Assembly: GCF_907165205.1 (NCBI RefSeq)
Contig: NC_058195.1
Coordinates: forward strand, 25,998,936-26,062,935
From: Coccinella septempunctata
Lineage: Eukaryota > Arthropoda > Insecta > Coleoptera > Coccinellidae
Reading direction: 5' to 3'
DNA: 64,000 bases
Each line of letters begins with the position of its first letter. The stretch's first letter is position 1. Positions 20,502 to 32,870 of the stretch are shown piece by piece. The notes beneath the pieces are model-generated. The model was not told where the DNA came from and made no database searches. It saw only the letters and a list, made by a program, of their open reading frames with translations. The position numbers and the translations under genes are program-made.

Positions 20502-21933
20502 ATGAGTGAGAAGGAACAAATTAGATTGAAAGTTTTGGAAGCTAAGAAACAAGCTATATTTTCTAGATTTCAAAAACAATATGATTATATAAAGGATTTG
20601 GATGATCCGAAAGTAATTGAATATTTCAATTTCAATTCTTTAGAAAATAGTAGAACTCAAGGATGTGGTGGAGGACATAAATTTACTTTCGTTAGAAATC
20701 TTACCAAACTTTTCTCCTAGTTATCAGGTAGTTGAATCAGCTGAAAATTTGTATTGCCACATTATGGCCGCCGCCAAAAATATTGAATATAAAACATCTT
20801 CGCATACACATTCTTTAAAAAAATTAGTAGAATCGCAGCCAAGGTTACCTAAAATGGATTTAGTTGATTTTTCAGGTGATCCTGAAAACTGGCCTATTTT
20901 TTATCAGAATTTCAAAAGTTGTGTACATGATAATTTTTCATTGGATGATGCTTGTAAGATACATTACCTGATGAGTAAACTCAGTGGTCACGGCGGTCGC
21001 GCTTTAACTTTGTGTTCAGGAGTAATTCCTACTGCCGAAAATTATGAGACAATTTGGAATATTTTAGTCGACGAAAGACTACTAGCAATGACATATTTGA
21101 GGTCAATACTTGATTTTAAATCAATAAGTGTTGAATCTGCACATAATCTCGAAATATTTTTGGAAAAGTTCGACGTTTCGGTAAATGCTTTGAAACAATT
21201 GCCCATAGATAATTTGGCTGATTTTTTGTTAGTGTCCATCGCTCTTTCTAAACTAGATTCAAGCACTCAAAAAATATTCGAAATGTCTTTAAAGGATCGA
21301 GAAATACCTACATACGATAAGTTGATTACCTTCATTAAATTGCAAGCTAAAGTTTTGGATAGAACCTCGAAATCTAGTAGTCAGAATTCGTCAAATTCAA
21401 TGGTAAATTAAAGACATCCCAAATTGAAAACTCGCTCGTTTGTGGCAGCTTCTTCCGACAAAACAATTTCATTTCCCTGTCCTATTTGTAATCAGAATAC
21501 ACATTTAATCAACAAGTGTTCAAAATTTTCGAAAATTACTCCAATGGAGCGCTTCAAATTGGTGAAAGAAAAATCTTTATGCATAAATTGTTTGAGTCCT
21601 AGACACCGCATGTCTGCATGTAAATCTCAAACTAATTGTAATGTCTGTAATAGCCGCTACAATACTTTGCTACATTTTGATCGCAACAATTCTGCAGTTG
21701 TTACGCTGAATTCACAACCCTCAACTTCTTCAGCCAACAATTACATCGAACAAACAAAAACGAAAATTATTTCTTGTACAAGTGTTCAAAAACCTATTGG
21801 TCGAGATGTAACGTCAGTTTTACCTACTGCAGAAGTTTTAGTACATATTTCTGATCGATGCACGGAAATAATTCGCGTTCTTTTAAGGTTAATTCTTCGA
21901 ATTCAGAAGGTAGCATATCTTTTAGCGCTATAA
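20502..21933 (+). pseudogene. gag: Pao-2 Gag with zinc boxes
   Basis: The ATG at 20502 (MSEKEQIRLKVLEAKKQAIF) is homologous to the Pao-3 start at 26643. A frameshift near 20660 joins VEDINLLSLEILPNF. The capsid core includes MDLVDFSGDPENWPIFYQNF and YLMSKLSGHGGRAL. An in-frame TAA at 21409 is followed by the zinc region CPICNQNTHLINKC, then LCINCLSPRHRMSACKS and CNVCNSRYNTLLHF. Sequence reaches LPTAEVLVHISDR at the protease entrance and then breaks off: the DSGS active site and about 170 following residues of Pao-3 are missing. Confidence 0.75.
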
Positions 21934-22950
21934 GTGATATGGAAAAAATTGAAAAACTTGTTTGAAATTTTTTGAATTTAGAAGAGGTCCCTGAAATTCA
22001 CAAATTCAGCCCTGATGAAGTAGAATGTGAAAATCATTTTAAATCGTGTTATTCGCGGAGTAAACATGATGGCCGATATACGGTTTCTTTGCCCCTCAGG
22101 ATTTCTCCTGATAATTTGACTGATTCAGTTATATGGCCGTTAAAAGATTCAATGCTTTGGAGAAAAAATTTGAAATTAATTCGGATTTGAAACAGATGTA
22201 TTCTGATGTTATTCGAGATTATTTGGCTCAGGGGCATTTGCGGTTTGTCGGGAAGGTAGCAGATTTTTCGGATCAATTTGATGGGTATTTTATTCCACAT
22301 CATCCAGTTTTTAAGAGGGATATTAACAACCCCTATTCGAATTGTATTTGACGCTAGCTTGAAGAGAGTCCCTTCAGGATTTTTCCTCAATGACTGTTTA
22401 TACACAGGTCCGAAACTTCAGGCGGACATCCTGTAGATGTTTTTAAATTTTAGAATTTTCAAAGTAGCATTAATAGCTGATATCTGTCAAATGTATCGGC
22501 AAATACGTCTTAATCCCTAGGATCAACGATTCCAGCGCATTTTGTGGCGATTTTCATCGAGTGATTCAATTGATGTTTATGAACTCACTACAGTTACGTT
22601 TGGGGTTAAAACTTCGCCCTATCTTGCTTTGAAAGTTGTGGGAAAGTTGGCTTTAGATGAAGCACATAATTATCCACAAGCATCGAAAACCATTTTTGAG
22701 GATATGTACGTTGACGATTTAACTACAAGTATAGAGTCCATAAGTAAGTCAACAGAGCTATACCTCCAGTTGACAAATTTATTCAAAACTGGTGGTTTTG
22801 AAATCACGAAGTGGCATACGAATGCTTCTGAACTTAGGTAGTTTATACCCGAGGAAAAACGTTCTCAGAAAACATTTTCATTTGAAAAAGAGAATATTAA
22901 AGTTTTAGGAATTCAGTGGCAGGCTGAATTGGACGTTCTCTCATTTGATA
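21934..22950 (+). pseudogene. pol: Pao-2 pol (linker and RT)
   Basis: After the protease deletion the frame resumes at EEVPEIHKFSPDEVECENHF and runs through several frame changes. RT residues are recognisable: VFDASLK (about 22350), ALIADICQMYRQI with the first catalytic Asp, WRFSSSDSIDVYELTTVTFG and the catalytic MYVDDLTTSIES (about 22706). Stops occur near 22433, 22519 and 22838. The match to Pao-3 ends at VLGIQWQAELDVLSFDI where Jockey-1 starts. Confidence 0.75.
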
Positions 22951-24960
22951 TAAATGAAGAATATATCGGATGAATAAAAATGATCTGAATAGAAGGAACC
23001 TCAACCGCCATAGCCAAGTTCTGAAAAATGCCCTGGTCTAAGAACAAGCAGATGGAACAAAAGAGTTCAAGAACTGAATACAATCGATCAGTCTGCATGG
23101 AGAATGCAAAAAAGCCTACTGGGAGAAAAGACTATAATTCCACCCCTACACGGAGAAAGGGGAATGGCGTGTACTAATACTGATAAGGCAGATGTATTGG
23201 CGGACTCGATCGAAAGAGAATCGAGAATAAATTACAGGATAGACGACGATAATGAAGATTTGTAAGAACTGGTTGAAGAAAATGATGAAGAAATGGATGA
23301 GTTACCAGCGGCTGCAGGAATAAACAAGCCAACATCGCCAAATGGAATCAGGGAAATAATTAGAAGTTTGAAGAAGAGGAAAGCTCCCGGAAGCGATAAA
23401 ATAACGAATATTATGTTAAAGAAATTGCCTAGAAAAGGTATAGCCGCTCTAACAAATATCGCAAATGGAATCATGAGGACAGAACACTACCCAGAAAAAT
23501 GGAAAACAGCGGAAGTCATAGTATTCAATAAACCATTTAAAGCGAAGAAGTTCCCACAAAACTACAGACCGATAAGTCTACTGTCGGCGTTAGGAAAAGT
23601 AGTAGAAAGGATTATCGCCACGAGGCTAAATGAGGAAACCGAAAATCTGAAACTGATACCGCCAGAACAGTTCGGATTCAGAAGAGAGCATTCAACAGAG
23701 CAACAATTATTAAGGCTCACAGAGTACATTACAGAGGGATTCCAAAATAAAAAAGCCACAGGTCTTGTTTTACTAGACGTCGCCACAGCTTTCGACAGAG
23801 TATGGCATGAAGGATAATTATATAAGATGAGAAGTGCTGGATATTCGATCGAAATATGCAAAGTAGAAGGATAATGCTCCACATCAAGAGATTTAGAGGC
23901 TGGAGTACCCCAAGGGTCAGTGCTTGGACCACTTCTGTACAACATATACATTCACGATATTCCGAAGAATCCAAGAACCATGCTAACGTTATATGCTGAC
24001 GACACAGGCATAGCAACGCGACACCGCAACCCAGAAGTAATAGAACGAGTCCTACAAGAAACGATTGAGGAAACAAATAACTGGTACATAAAGTGGAAAA
24101 TCAAGCTCAATGGACAAAAAGCCAAGCAATATTACCACAGAAGAGAAGACTGCGACCCACAACGAATCTAGAAGTTGACGGCGAAGAAATCGACAGGAAA
24201 AATGAAGCCAAATATTTAGGAATAACGCTTGACAAAGCACTTACTTGGAAAAGTCATATCAAACAAGCAATCGACAAAACGAAAGCAGCGATGAATAGAC
24301 TCTACCCTTTAATAGGAAGAAGAAGCCACATGTCGAAAGAGACAAAATTGAAGATAATCAAAGCCGTTGCTAGGCCTCAACTGACTTATGGATCAGTTGA
24401 CTGGGGCTTCGCGGCAAAGAAGCACATCAAAAGAAATCAGGCTACTGAAAACAAGCTGCTACGATGTGCAATAGATGCACCTTGGTTTGTCAGGAATAGA
24501 CAGATTTATAGGGACCTAAAATGGGAAACCACAACGGAATTCATGAACAGAAAAGCAGAGAAAATATTCGAAACAGCGAAAAACCATCCGAATCAAGAAC
24601 TCAAGAGACTAGTGGACTACGACCCAGAGGAAGACAAGAGGAGAATGCGAATTTAACGAAGGAGACCAAGAGATCAATTAAAAAGAGATTAAAATAACAT
24701 TTATTGAAAAATTCAATAGTGTTAATCCAATAGAGGATAAACACATAAATCCCAGCACGATAATGTGCGAGAAGAAAACCGACTAAGAGATGAACGGTTT
24801 ATAGGCAAATGCCCGGAACCAAAATTCAAGAAGCAGTTAAGGGTTTTTAGTGGGTCTCGAGCTCAGAAGAGTGAGAAACCCCACACTTGTTCTTCCTCAG
24901 GAGAGGGTGGTTCGTCTGACTTGCAGATTTTCCCCCTGCTGCACCAAAAAAAATTACTAT
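22951..24960 (+). mobile_element. Jockey-1: 5'-truncated Jockey-clade LINE
   Basis: It begins at gaagaatatatcggatg, sequence also present in Jockey-2 (62120-64000, minus), so the left junction with Pao-2 is close to 22950. It contains the end of the endonuclease-RT linker, RT, the C-terminal region and a 3' UTR ending in an A-run at about 24949-24957. The endonuclease is absent. Confidence 0.75.
22972..24656 (+). pseudogene. Jockey-1 reverse transcriptase
   Basis: Linker MNKNDLNRRNLNRHSQVLKN is frame-broken up to 23290. Then LPAAAGINKPTSPNGIREII, LKKRKAPGSDKITNIML, NYRPISLLSALGKVVERII, FGFRREHSTEQQLLRL and VLLDVATAFDRVWHEG (first catalytic Asp). TAA stops at about 23815 and 23872 precede LEAGVPQGSVLGPLLYNIY and the catalytic TLYADDTGIA. 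A one-base loss near 24120 shifts the frame; the thumb and tail (YLGITLDKALTWKSHIKQAI to WETTTEFMNRKAEKIFE) run to 24656. It resembles Drosophila Jockey-group RTs. Confidence 0.8.
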
Positions 24961-24994
24961 ATGAGTCATTCTCAAAAACTGTGCTCGGACGATA

Positions 24995-25326
24995 TAGTAT
25001 ATATAGTATATAGTGAGAAGGGGTTACAGTTCACTGCGACCTTAAGGTCTATTGTGCCCCCTAACAGAGCTGTTTTCATCGCGCCCTTTACAGCTCGCCT
25101 TCCAGATCCAGAGATCTGATGAAATCCAATATCTGGGACGGCTTCAACGAGGATAATTCCCCACTCCTACAAGTTTCTCGTCCAAAGCACTCTTTTCTTT
25201 GGCTTACAATGGCAAAGCATTCCGTAACCAGGTGAATAGGAGTTTCCTCCTCCTCCCCACAGAATCTACACTCGTCTGTGTCCGACAAACCCATTCTCAA
25301 CAGATGCTTCTTTAGGCGACAATGTC
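24995..25326 (-). mobile_element. 5'-truncated I-type LINE end, copy 2
   Basis: A 332-bp insertion with 12-bp duplications, gctcggacgata, at 24983-24994 and 25327-25338. Almost identical to 12286-12600. The 3' end at low coordinates is a TATAG-type repeat. It encodes the last 70 residues of the same ORF2 tail (CRFCGEEEETPIHLVTEC, 25088-25300). Confidence 0.85.
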
Positions 25327-25404
25327 GCTCGGACGATACTCGAATGATTTGTTTTTGTTTTTACCAATCCTGTTTTTTCAGCAATGGTCTGATGGAAGAC
25401 CCTG

Positions 25405-25745
25405 CCCATAGCATTATGCCTCTATGTGTAGTCTGTCAACGCTAAGATTGAACATAAGGACACAACGTGCTGTATGGATTCCGTTGCCTGCGAGCATTTA
25501 CGGCACTTATCAGGTATGTTTCTTCTTTTCATTTTTCCAACGTAGCATCTCGTCGGGACCACCTGATCCGGGAGGGCTGATGCCCTTCGTTTCTGGGTAA
25601 CTAATTCAGCCCTCAGATATGTTGTTGATTCTTTTCTATCAATGTTCTTTTTTTCAGGTTGCCAGCATACCTTCCATGGAGCGCCTGGCCATGCCTCTCC
25701 TGGATGAGTTGTGTTTACGCATTTATTATTTTCTTGATTTTCTTT
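25405..25745 (-). pseudogene. REL-f: fragment of an R4/Dong-like LINE
   Basis: Minus frame: HPGEAWPGAPWKVCWQPEKK, then DRKESTTYLRAELVTQKRR, LPDQVVPTRCYVGKM and the zinc box CRKCSQATESIQHVVSLC (C-x2-C-x8-H-x4-C), ending LALTDYT. It matches the segment just before the endonuclease in REL-a to REL-e. RT and endonuclease are missing. Confidence 0.65.
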
Positions 25746-25904
25746 GCGTGAAAACATAAGGAGAACATCTGTCGATATCGTATCCACAAGATCGCGTATG
25801 AATTCAGTATTGTCTCGATTGTTCTGAGTTGAGGATATCGCTGTTTTATTATTATAGTTTAGATTATTATAGTTTTTCACCCGCTCTTGAAATTCTATAT
25901 CGTA

Positions 25905-26110
25905 CAATTAGAATAAGGGGTTATGGGAATGGATGAAAAATTTTTCTGATCTTCTCTTTTATTCCATCAGTCGACGTTTCGGTCCAGGTATGGACCTTCC
26001 TCAGGACTCTAAAATTACATTAAAATGGGAGTTAAATTACTTTGAGTCTTGAAATTCTGCTAAATTCATAGAAATTACCGCGAATATTAGAATAGAAACA
26101 CCCGCTATAT
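25905..26110 (-). mobile_element. Penelope-like 3' terminal fragment
   Basis: Non-coding end of a PLE related to PLE-3: it has the same gtcgacgtttcgg block and ggactctaaaa sequence. Contains the hammerhead-like motif at 25968-26010. Confidence 0.5.
25968..26010 (-). other. Hammerhead-ribozyme-like motif
   Basis: Minus strand: AGTC, core CTGAGGA, one extra A, stem II GGTCC-ATACCT-GGACC, GAAA, then ACGT-like cgtc and GACT. The flanking AGTC and GACT pair as stem I. Stem II differs from the copies at 44905 and 49059 by compensatory changes. ACGT is self-complementary, so stem III would need a dimer. Confidence 0.6.
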
Positions 26111-26389
26111 CAAAACTTTAGTTTCACCCGCTATTCACTATAGATTGCTCGCAATAGTAGTTAGTGCTGCTAGTGTCTCCTGTTTTTTTTGTGTGGAAGA
26201 CAAGAAACGAAATAGAGGAAAGGGTGCTTGGTGAAGCCCTTCGCTCCTTTCTATCCTACAACCCAACTTTTATCCAATGATTCACGAAGGGTAACATACG
26301 CTAGCAAAGATTTGGTTTTTGGTGAGTTGAATTCTCAGCAATTTCCACATTATTTTTGAAAACTATACAGTCCATTATAATTCGCCAAA
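26111..26389. other. Non-coding stretch, possible Pao-3 LTR
   Basis: No gene. It lies directly upstream of the Pao-3 leader and could be its 5' LTR; no partner exists for comparison. Confidence 0.3.
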
Positions 26390-26412
26390 ACATTATTGGT
26401 CCGTTCAGAGCC
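26390..26412 (+). promoter_or_regulatory. Possible Pao-3 primer-binding region
   Basis: ttattggtccgttcagagcc lies where a BEL/Pao primer site is expected, about 240 nt before the Gag ATG. TGGTCC followed by a GAGCCGG block recurs in my recollection of insect Pao leaders. No tRNA is assigned. Confidence 0.35.
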
Positions 26413-26642
26413 GGATAGTGTGTAGGTTGCTGGAATTCAATTTCATTCATTTGAATTTCGTTGATTTTATTGAATTTATTCTATATTTCACGATTGGAAT
26501 TTCAACTATTCATTGCTTGTTGTTTCGAATTGACAGATGTTCTAACATTCAACGCATTCAAAATCTGGTTTTTGTGTTCACATATGCTGTTAATATTATT
26601 GAACCTGATTTCATTTTCCATTTGATCGAATTTAAATTAAGT

Positions 26643-29242
26643 ATGTCGAAATCAGAACCTCAGATGGAGACTAAAAACAATAAACTAAAAGTCTTAGAAT
26701 CAAGAAAAAAAATGTTGTTCCAACGTTTCCAGAAACTGTACGATTATACAAAAAGTCTGGATAATCCAAAAATTCTGGAATATTTCAAGGTTGGCTTGAA
26801 TAATTTGGAGAAATCGAAGACTCAATTGTTGGAAGTAGTTGATGAGATCAATTTACTGAGTGTAGAATGTTTACCAGAGTATGTTCCTTCCTATCAAGTA
26901 ATTGAAGCAGCGGACGATTTATATTGTCACATTATAGAGGCTTCTAAAAGAATATCTACGAATGAAACTAATGTAGGTTCTTTATCCGCAATGAAAGCAC
27001 AACCAAGATTGCCGAAAATTGATTTGGTGGAATTTTCTGGTGATCCTAAAATGTGGCCAATTTTTTATCAAAATTTCAAAAGCTGTGTTCATGAAAATTC
27101 TGATTTAGATGACACATGCAAAATTCATTATTTGCTTGGGAAATTACGCGGACGAGCTCAAACTTTGTGCTCTGGCATCTCACCAGTAGCAGAAAATTAT
27201 GAAACAATTTGGAAAGTATTAGTAGACACTTTTCAAGATGAACGCCTTCTAGCTGCTACATATTTCAAATCTATAGTTGATTTCAAACAATTGAATATAG
27301 AATCCGCAAATAATTTGAATTCATTTTTAGAAAAATTTGATGTAGCCGTTAGTGCTCTTAAGCAGCTTTCGTTGAAGAATCTTGCTGATTTTTTGCTTGT
27401 TTCTATAGCGTTATCAAAATTAGATCCTAATACACAAAGGCTTTTTGAGATGTCTTTGGCATCGAATGAAATTCCATCTTATGATAGCCTTATAAAGTTC
27501 GTTCAAAAACAATCGAAAGTTTTGAGTAGAACCTCTACTCATGCCAGTAGTTCCACCCAGTCAAAATCGCCTGGGCCGAAACCTAAAGGCTCATATTCTT
27601 ATGCCAGCGCTAGTTCTGTTTCAGATAAAATAGTACAGTATCCTTGTCCTATCTGCGGAGAAAATAGCCATTTGATAACCAAATGTCATCGATTTTTGAA
27701 GCTTTCTCCAAACGAAAGATATAAATTGACAAGAGAAAAAATCTTATGTTTAAATTGTTTGAGTAGCAAACATAAAATAAGTCAATGTAAATCTTTAAAT
27801 TCTTGTAGTGTTTGCAAGAATAAACATCATTCTCTCTTACATTTCAACAAAGAAACTCCAAAAGAAGCAAAACCTATCGTTACTGCAGAAGGTAATGTTT
27901 CTCAAAGTGGTGTTAGTTTGGTGGTAGCTGATAGTATTAATCGGAAAATGGATATTTCGCATAATTATGACAGAATCACTTTATTACCTACAGCTGAGGT
28001 AATGATTAAAGTAGATGATAGGTTAGAAAAAACCCGAGTTCTTTTAGATAGTGGTAGTCAGGATAATTTTCTCTCAACTGAATGTTGCAAGCATTTGAAA
28101 ATTCCGTTCTCAAAAAGAGATATTAAGGTATCTGGAATAGGAAATATTACTACACCTATAAGGGGTATTGCTCAAGACCTAACAATATTCTCACGCTTCA
28201 ATGAAAGATTCCAAATAACATTAGATGCATTAGTTATAGATAATCTTACCTCAAAACTACCATCATACGATATACCATTGGAGGATTTAAGTTTCATTGA
28301 CAATTTGCCTCTAGCGGATAGTAGATTTAGCCATTCTGAGAAAATTGATGGTATTCTAGGTGCAGCAATTTTCGTTGGAAGTCTGAAGGGGGATAAAATA
28401 ATTGACCGCTCAGATAGCTTATTCGCTCTTAACACTTCCTTCGGTTATGTTATTAGTGGAAAATTTTCTTCATGCAACAAAACCAACTTGCCGCTTTATT
28501 CCAATTCGTTTCACATAGTTGTTGATAATTTCGTTTTAGAAAAATTATTGAAACATTTCATAAAACTCGAAGAAGTTCCAGAAAAGGAACATTTTAGCTC
28601 TGATGATTTAGCTTGCGAAGATTTATTCAAAGCAACTTACTCTAGGGAACCTTCAGGAAGGTATAAAGTAGCTCTTCCTTTCAAAATAGATCCCTCCAAT
28701 CTAGGAGATTCGTTCACTTCTGCTTTGAAAAGGTTTTTAACTTTAGAAAAGAGACTGTCCTCGTCATTAGATTTGAAGGAGAAATATAGTGAAGTTTTTC
28801 GAGATTACTTGAATCAGGGTCATATGAAAAAGTTTTCAACTTTAGATGAAACTTTTGATGTTTCTACTCTCGCACCGCACTATTTCATTCCGCATCACGC
28901 TATTTTTAAAAATTCCACTACGACTCCGGTTAGAGTCGTATTCGATGCTAGCCTGAAAACAAATCCAAACTCCCTTTCGTTGAACGATTGCTTGTTTGCA
29001 GGCCCTAGACTGCAAATAGATATAATGCAACTCTTTTTGAATTTTCGAATTTTCGAAATAGCTATCATTGCTGATTTATGTCAAATGTATAGACAGGTGA
29101 AATTAATTGAGGACCATCACCGATTTCAAAGGATATTGTGGCGCTTTTCACCCGAAGAATCAATTGACATCTATGAATTGACTACAGTTGCCTTCGGCGT
29201 GAAGGCCTCGCCGTTTTTAGCTTTGCGAGTAGTTCAACAGTT
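26643..29242 (+). pseudogene. gag-pol: Pao-3 Gag-protease-RT polyprotein
   Basis: The best preserved BEL/Pao frame, about 867 residues. The ATG at 26643 (MSKSEPQMETKNNKLKV) is preferred over one 75 codons upstream because it matches the Pao-2 start; the upstream part is hydrophobic and unlike Gag. Order: capsid (KIDLVEFSGDPKMWPIFYQN), zinc boxes CPICGENSHLITKC, CLNCLSSKHKISQC and CSVCKNKHHSLLH, protease VLLDSGSQDNFLS, linker SFGYVISG, and RT from VVFDASLK through IIADLCQMYRQVKL (first catalytic Asp) to YELTTVAFGVKASPFLAL. The frame stops at 29246, just before the catalytic YVDD, through a small frameshift. Confidence 0.85.
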
Positions 29243-29243
29243 A

Positions 29244-29998
29244 TGAATCACAAAAATTTCCACTCGCTTCGAAGATAGTTTCCAGAGATTTGTATGTGGA
29301 TGATTTAACCACTAGTGTGGATAATATAGATGATGCAAAACTCTTGTTTTCTGAACTTACTGATATGTTTAGGTCAGGAGGTTTCCAAATTACAAAGTGG
29401 CACACTAATTCGGAGGAATTATTATCGAATATTCCTATAGAACAACGTTCTTCGATTTTTCAGTTCAACGATGAGAGTGAAATGGTGAAAGTATTAGGTA
29501 TTCGGTGGGATTCAAAGGCGGATTTATTGTCTTTTAGTATAGAAAACTTTTTGGTTGAAGAAAAGATACTCAGCAAACGTGTAATTCTTTCAAAAATAAG
29601 TAGAATTTTCGATCCACTGGGCATTTTGGGTCCGGTTATTTTATATGCCAAGTTATTTATTCGGCAGTTGTGGGCTTTGAAGGTGGACTGGGATTCCAAT
29701 CTTCCAAGTAATTTAATAGATAGATGGAGAAAATTTGAAACAGAAATTCCGCTTTTAAAAAATATTTCTATTCCTAGATGGTTAGGAGCAAACAATAACA
29801 TTTGCATTTCATTGATTGGTTTCGCAGACGCATGCAGTGGTTCATACGGTGCTGCCATTTACTCACGCATAGTTGTTGGTCAACAAGTTTATGTAAATTT
29901 AATTTATTCTAAATCAAAAGTAGCTCCTTTAAAAGTAATATCAATTCCAAGACTGGAACTTTGCGCTGCTTTGTTGTTGTCCAAATTAATGAAGTATG
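29244..29998 (+). pseudogene. pol: Pao-3 RT end and RNase H
   Basis: The other side of the frameshift: LYVDDLTTSVDNIDDAKLLF with the catalytic YVDD, then GGFQITKWHTNSEELL, VLGIRWDSKADLLSF and SRIFDPLGILGPVILYAKL, typical of BEL/Pao thumb and connection, and an RNase H start FADACSGSYGAAIYS followed by IPRLELCAALLLSKL. It ends at about 29998, where homology to the Tc1/mariner-like element begins. The rest of RNase H and the integrase are missing. Confidence 0.8.
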
Positions 29999-30000
29999 TA

Positions 30001-31119
30001 TTGTCAAAACATTTTTATATTTTGAATCAACGCTATGTTGCCCGTTCTACGTGAAAGTTTCTGTTATCACGTATTTTATCACAATGTCGAATCTCTTCGG
30101 AAAATATGTGAAGAACATAATTGAAGTTTATATACAAACTGATTGAAGGCATACCAAATCCAGTTATTTGCATGGAAAATACAAGAGATCAGTATAATAT
30201 CATAATAGGCACTAGCTTGAGGAGAGTTAATGTTCGTTATCTTTTTTAACTAAAGTTTAAATACGTTACATCAGTTATATTAACCCGAAGATGAAATGCA
30301 TATGATGCATTGGTTGGGAATGGGTATCTCCCGAAGGAATTAACGGATAATTACAAGAATGTTAAATTCTTCAACAAAAATCATCTAGCATCAATATAAG
30401 TAAAAGGAATTAAAGGAAGTTGCAATCAAGATGAACTCCACCTTTGAACAAAAATTTCACATGAATAAACAATTAGCAGGACAACTGGCGCGTATTTGTG
30501 GCTGTTCATCTTAATACATTGATATAATAATAATAATTAGGTATTTATTGGTACCTTAAGACATTTATAATGTATAGGACAAGTCAAATGAAAAATAGGA
30601 AAATCAATTTTCGGGAACTTATTCTACGATGACATTCATCGAAAATCCTGTAGGAAACTTTTCGCATTAAGTCACTCAAATATAAAATTCTCAAATGCCA
30701 CCACTTTTTTGGGTCTCCCAATAGAAGGAAATTCTTTGTCATCCTCTTCATTCACAATCTTTCTGATTGTGGAAATATTCAGCTGAAATATAAGTCGTTT
30801 AGATTCAGATGATACATTATATAAATCCACTTACATTGAATATGTTCGCTACCGTCTGACGTATTGTAGATTTCAGAATATCAGGGTATAACTATTTGAA
30901 TGAGCGGTCCTGAATTCTAAATAGCACTTCCTGTGAAACCCTGTCTCTTTTTTCAATCACTTTCGGCATTTTCGTAATATTGATTGATATAAGTTGTGGC
31001 AACGGCGTTATGACATTAACGACATTTCATGAGTGCCAACCTTACTCCGTTCTAGTTACAAAAACTTGAGAAAATTATTTCATGGCCAACCGACTGCTAA
31101 AATAAATGTGAATGCAGTA
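30001..31119 (-). mobile_element. Tc1/mariner-like element, copy 1, one end missing
   Basis: About 90% identical by eye to 52490-53566. The right terminal repeat is present (catggccaaccgactgct at 31081-31098, element end at 31119 next to a TA). The left ~120 bp, including the left inverted repeat, is lost at the junction with Pao-3. It contains decayed transposase coding on the minus strand. Confidence 0.7.
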
Positions 31120-31146
31120 TAGTATTGAATCAATTTCTAAAGACTT

Positions 31147-31485
31147 GTGAATCAGTTTGAACTTAATTTATGGTTTTTCATTTATGACAGATTGACAATA
31201 AATGGATTTGTATTAATATGGATTATAACAATACATACATTATATGAAAATGCTACCTTCCACGTCGAGATAAATGAAGATTTGAGAACGGCAAAAATCA
31301 TATTGGGTAGAGAAGTTTGTCAGGGTGATACTATATCCTCAAAATTATTCACCTTTGTGCTAGAGAACGTATTCAAATCTCTAAAGTGGGAAATGAAAGG
31401 TATCAACTTCGATGGATCCTACTTACAATACCTCCGATTTACAGACGACATTGTTCTGATTAACAGTTGTAATAAATCAGAATAA
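31147..31485 (+). pseudogene. LINE reverse-transcriptase fragment, RTE-like
   Basis: 112-residue frame whose second half is RT: EINEDLRTAKIILGREVCQG, then DTISSKLFTFVLENVFKSL, and LQYLRFTDDIVLINS, where the catalytic FADD reads FTDD (the two Asp are kept). This wording (QGDTIS-KLFT-LE-VFKSL-W) is common in RTE-type and related insect LINEs. The first 35 residues are unrelated. Both ends are truncated. Confidence 0.6.
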
Positions 31486-31489
31486 GATA

Positions 31490-31987
31490 ATTCGAATTAA
31501 TTTGGGATAATTCGAAAGATGTATCGCTAGAACTTTCATACATTGTTGCAGCCGTGCAGCAAAGGCGATCATCATGCGGAAATATGATTCTTTGAGGCGC
31601 TTGAGATCAGACGGTATTAAGTCACGAGTGTTTAAATGATAACCTGACCGATAAGAGTTGAAAGTGTTTTTTCATGACACCCAGTAAGGAAATCTGTAAT
31701 TGATTCCAATATCCAGTGATAAGGACTTTGAAACGGGCGAAAATGGTCAGCTATGTAGATTAGAGAAGATTTATTAGTCTAGTGACCCTGAGAGGAAATT
31801 GGTTCTCAGAATTCGAAGTAGCTGAGAAATTTCGTAGAAGCCGAGCTTGGAAACGCTGATTTTACAACTCGGCAAGAATGATCATCCAATGATTTTGGTT
31901 TTGGAACGTTTCGGCACCACCCATGGCGTGGAAGAGAAAGAGCGCGGCGAAAAGAAAGAAGAAGCAAGCTGTCACGAGAAGTGAACA
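31490..31987. other. Non-coding stretch
   Basis: I see no coding, repeat or RNA signal between the RT fragment and the foldback element. Confidence 0.35.
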
Positions 31988-32054
31988 CACGTATTATCAG
32001 GTCTATCAAGTTAGCCCGGAAGTTGTGGCATTTCGAAAAGAAAATTTTTTCAAT

Positions 32055-32870
32055 GAAAATGCTAGCAAAATGCTGGCGAATGCTGAAGAAAAAACTGAAA
32101 AATCTCATATAGATTTGGAAAAATTGGAAATTGAATTTTCCGGGACAACTTATGTGCAGCCCGAAAAACCCAGCATTTTTCTTAAATATTTCAAAAATAG
32201 TAAATGCTAGCGAAATGCTGGCGAATGCTGAAGAAAAAACTGAAAAATCCCATATAGATTTGGAAAAATTGAAGTTTGATTTTTCCGGGCCGACTCATGT
32301 GCAGCCCGGAAAACCCAGAATTTTTCATCGATATTTCGAAAATAGTAAATGTTAGCGAAATGCTGCCGAATTCTGAAGAAAAATTGAAAAATCTCATATA
32401 GAATTGGAAAAATTCAAGTTTGAATTTTATGGGCCAACTCATGTGCAGCCCGGAAATCCCAGCATGTTTCATCGATATTTCGAAAATAGTAAATGCTAGC
32501 GAAATGCTGGCGAATGCTGAAGAAAAACCTGAAAAATCTCATATAGATTTGGAAAAATTGAAGTTTGAATTTTCCGGGCCAACTTATGTGCAGCCCGTAA
32601 AACCCAGCATTCTTCATCGATATTTCCAAAATCAAAAATCCTCGCGAATGCTGAAGAAAAACCCGAAAAATCTCATATAGATTTGTGAAAATTGGAAATT
32701 GAATTTTTCGGTCCAACTTATATGTAGCCCAGGAAAGCCAGCATTTTCCATCGATATTTTGAAGAAATGCGATGCTAGCGAAGTGCTGTCAAGTGCTGAA
32801 GAAAAAACTGAAAAATCTTATATAGGTTTGAAAAAACTGGAAATTTGAAATATCAGGTCTCGTCTCGAAA
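32055..32870 (+). repeat. Tandem repeat, left foldback arm
   Basis: Six head-to-tail units, each with gctagcgaaatgctggcg, gctgaagaaaaaactgaaaa, atatagatttggaaaaattg and tgtgcagcccgg. One unit is about 11 bp short. Open frames across it are a by-product of the periodicity. Confidence 0.85.

Larger units (their letters stand above)
20502..22950 (+). mobile_element. Pao-2: degraded BEL/Pao element
   Basis: Same family as Pao-3 (26643-29998) and alignable along its length: Gag, zinc boxes, pol linker and RT. It has many frameshifts and stops, and the protease is deleted. It ends at about 22950, inside pol after RT, where Jockey-1 begins. The 3' remainder is not seen after Jockey-1. Confidence 0.8.

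Noticed and set aside
26418..26642. N-terminal 75-residue extension of Pao-3 Gag
   Set aside because: Hydrophobic, not shared with Pao-2; the homologous start is 26643.
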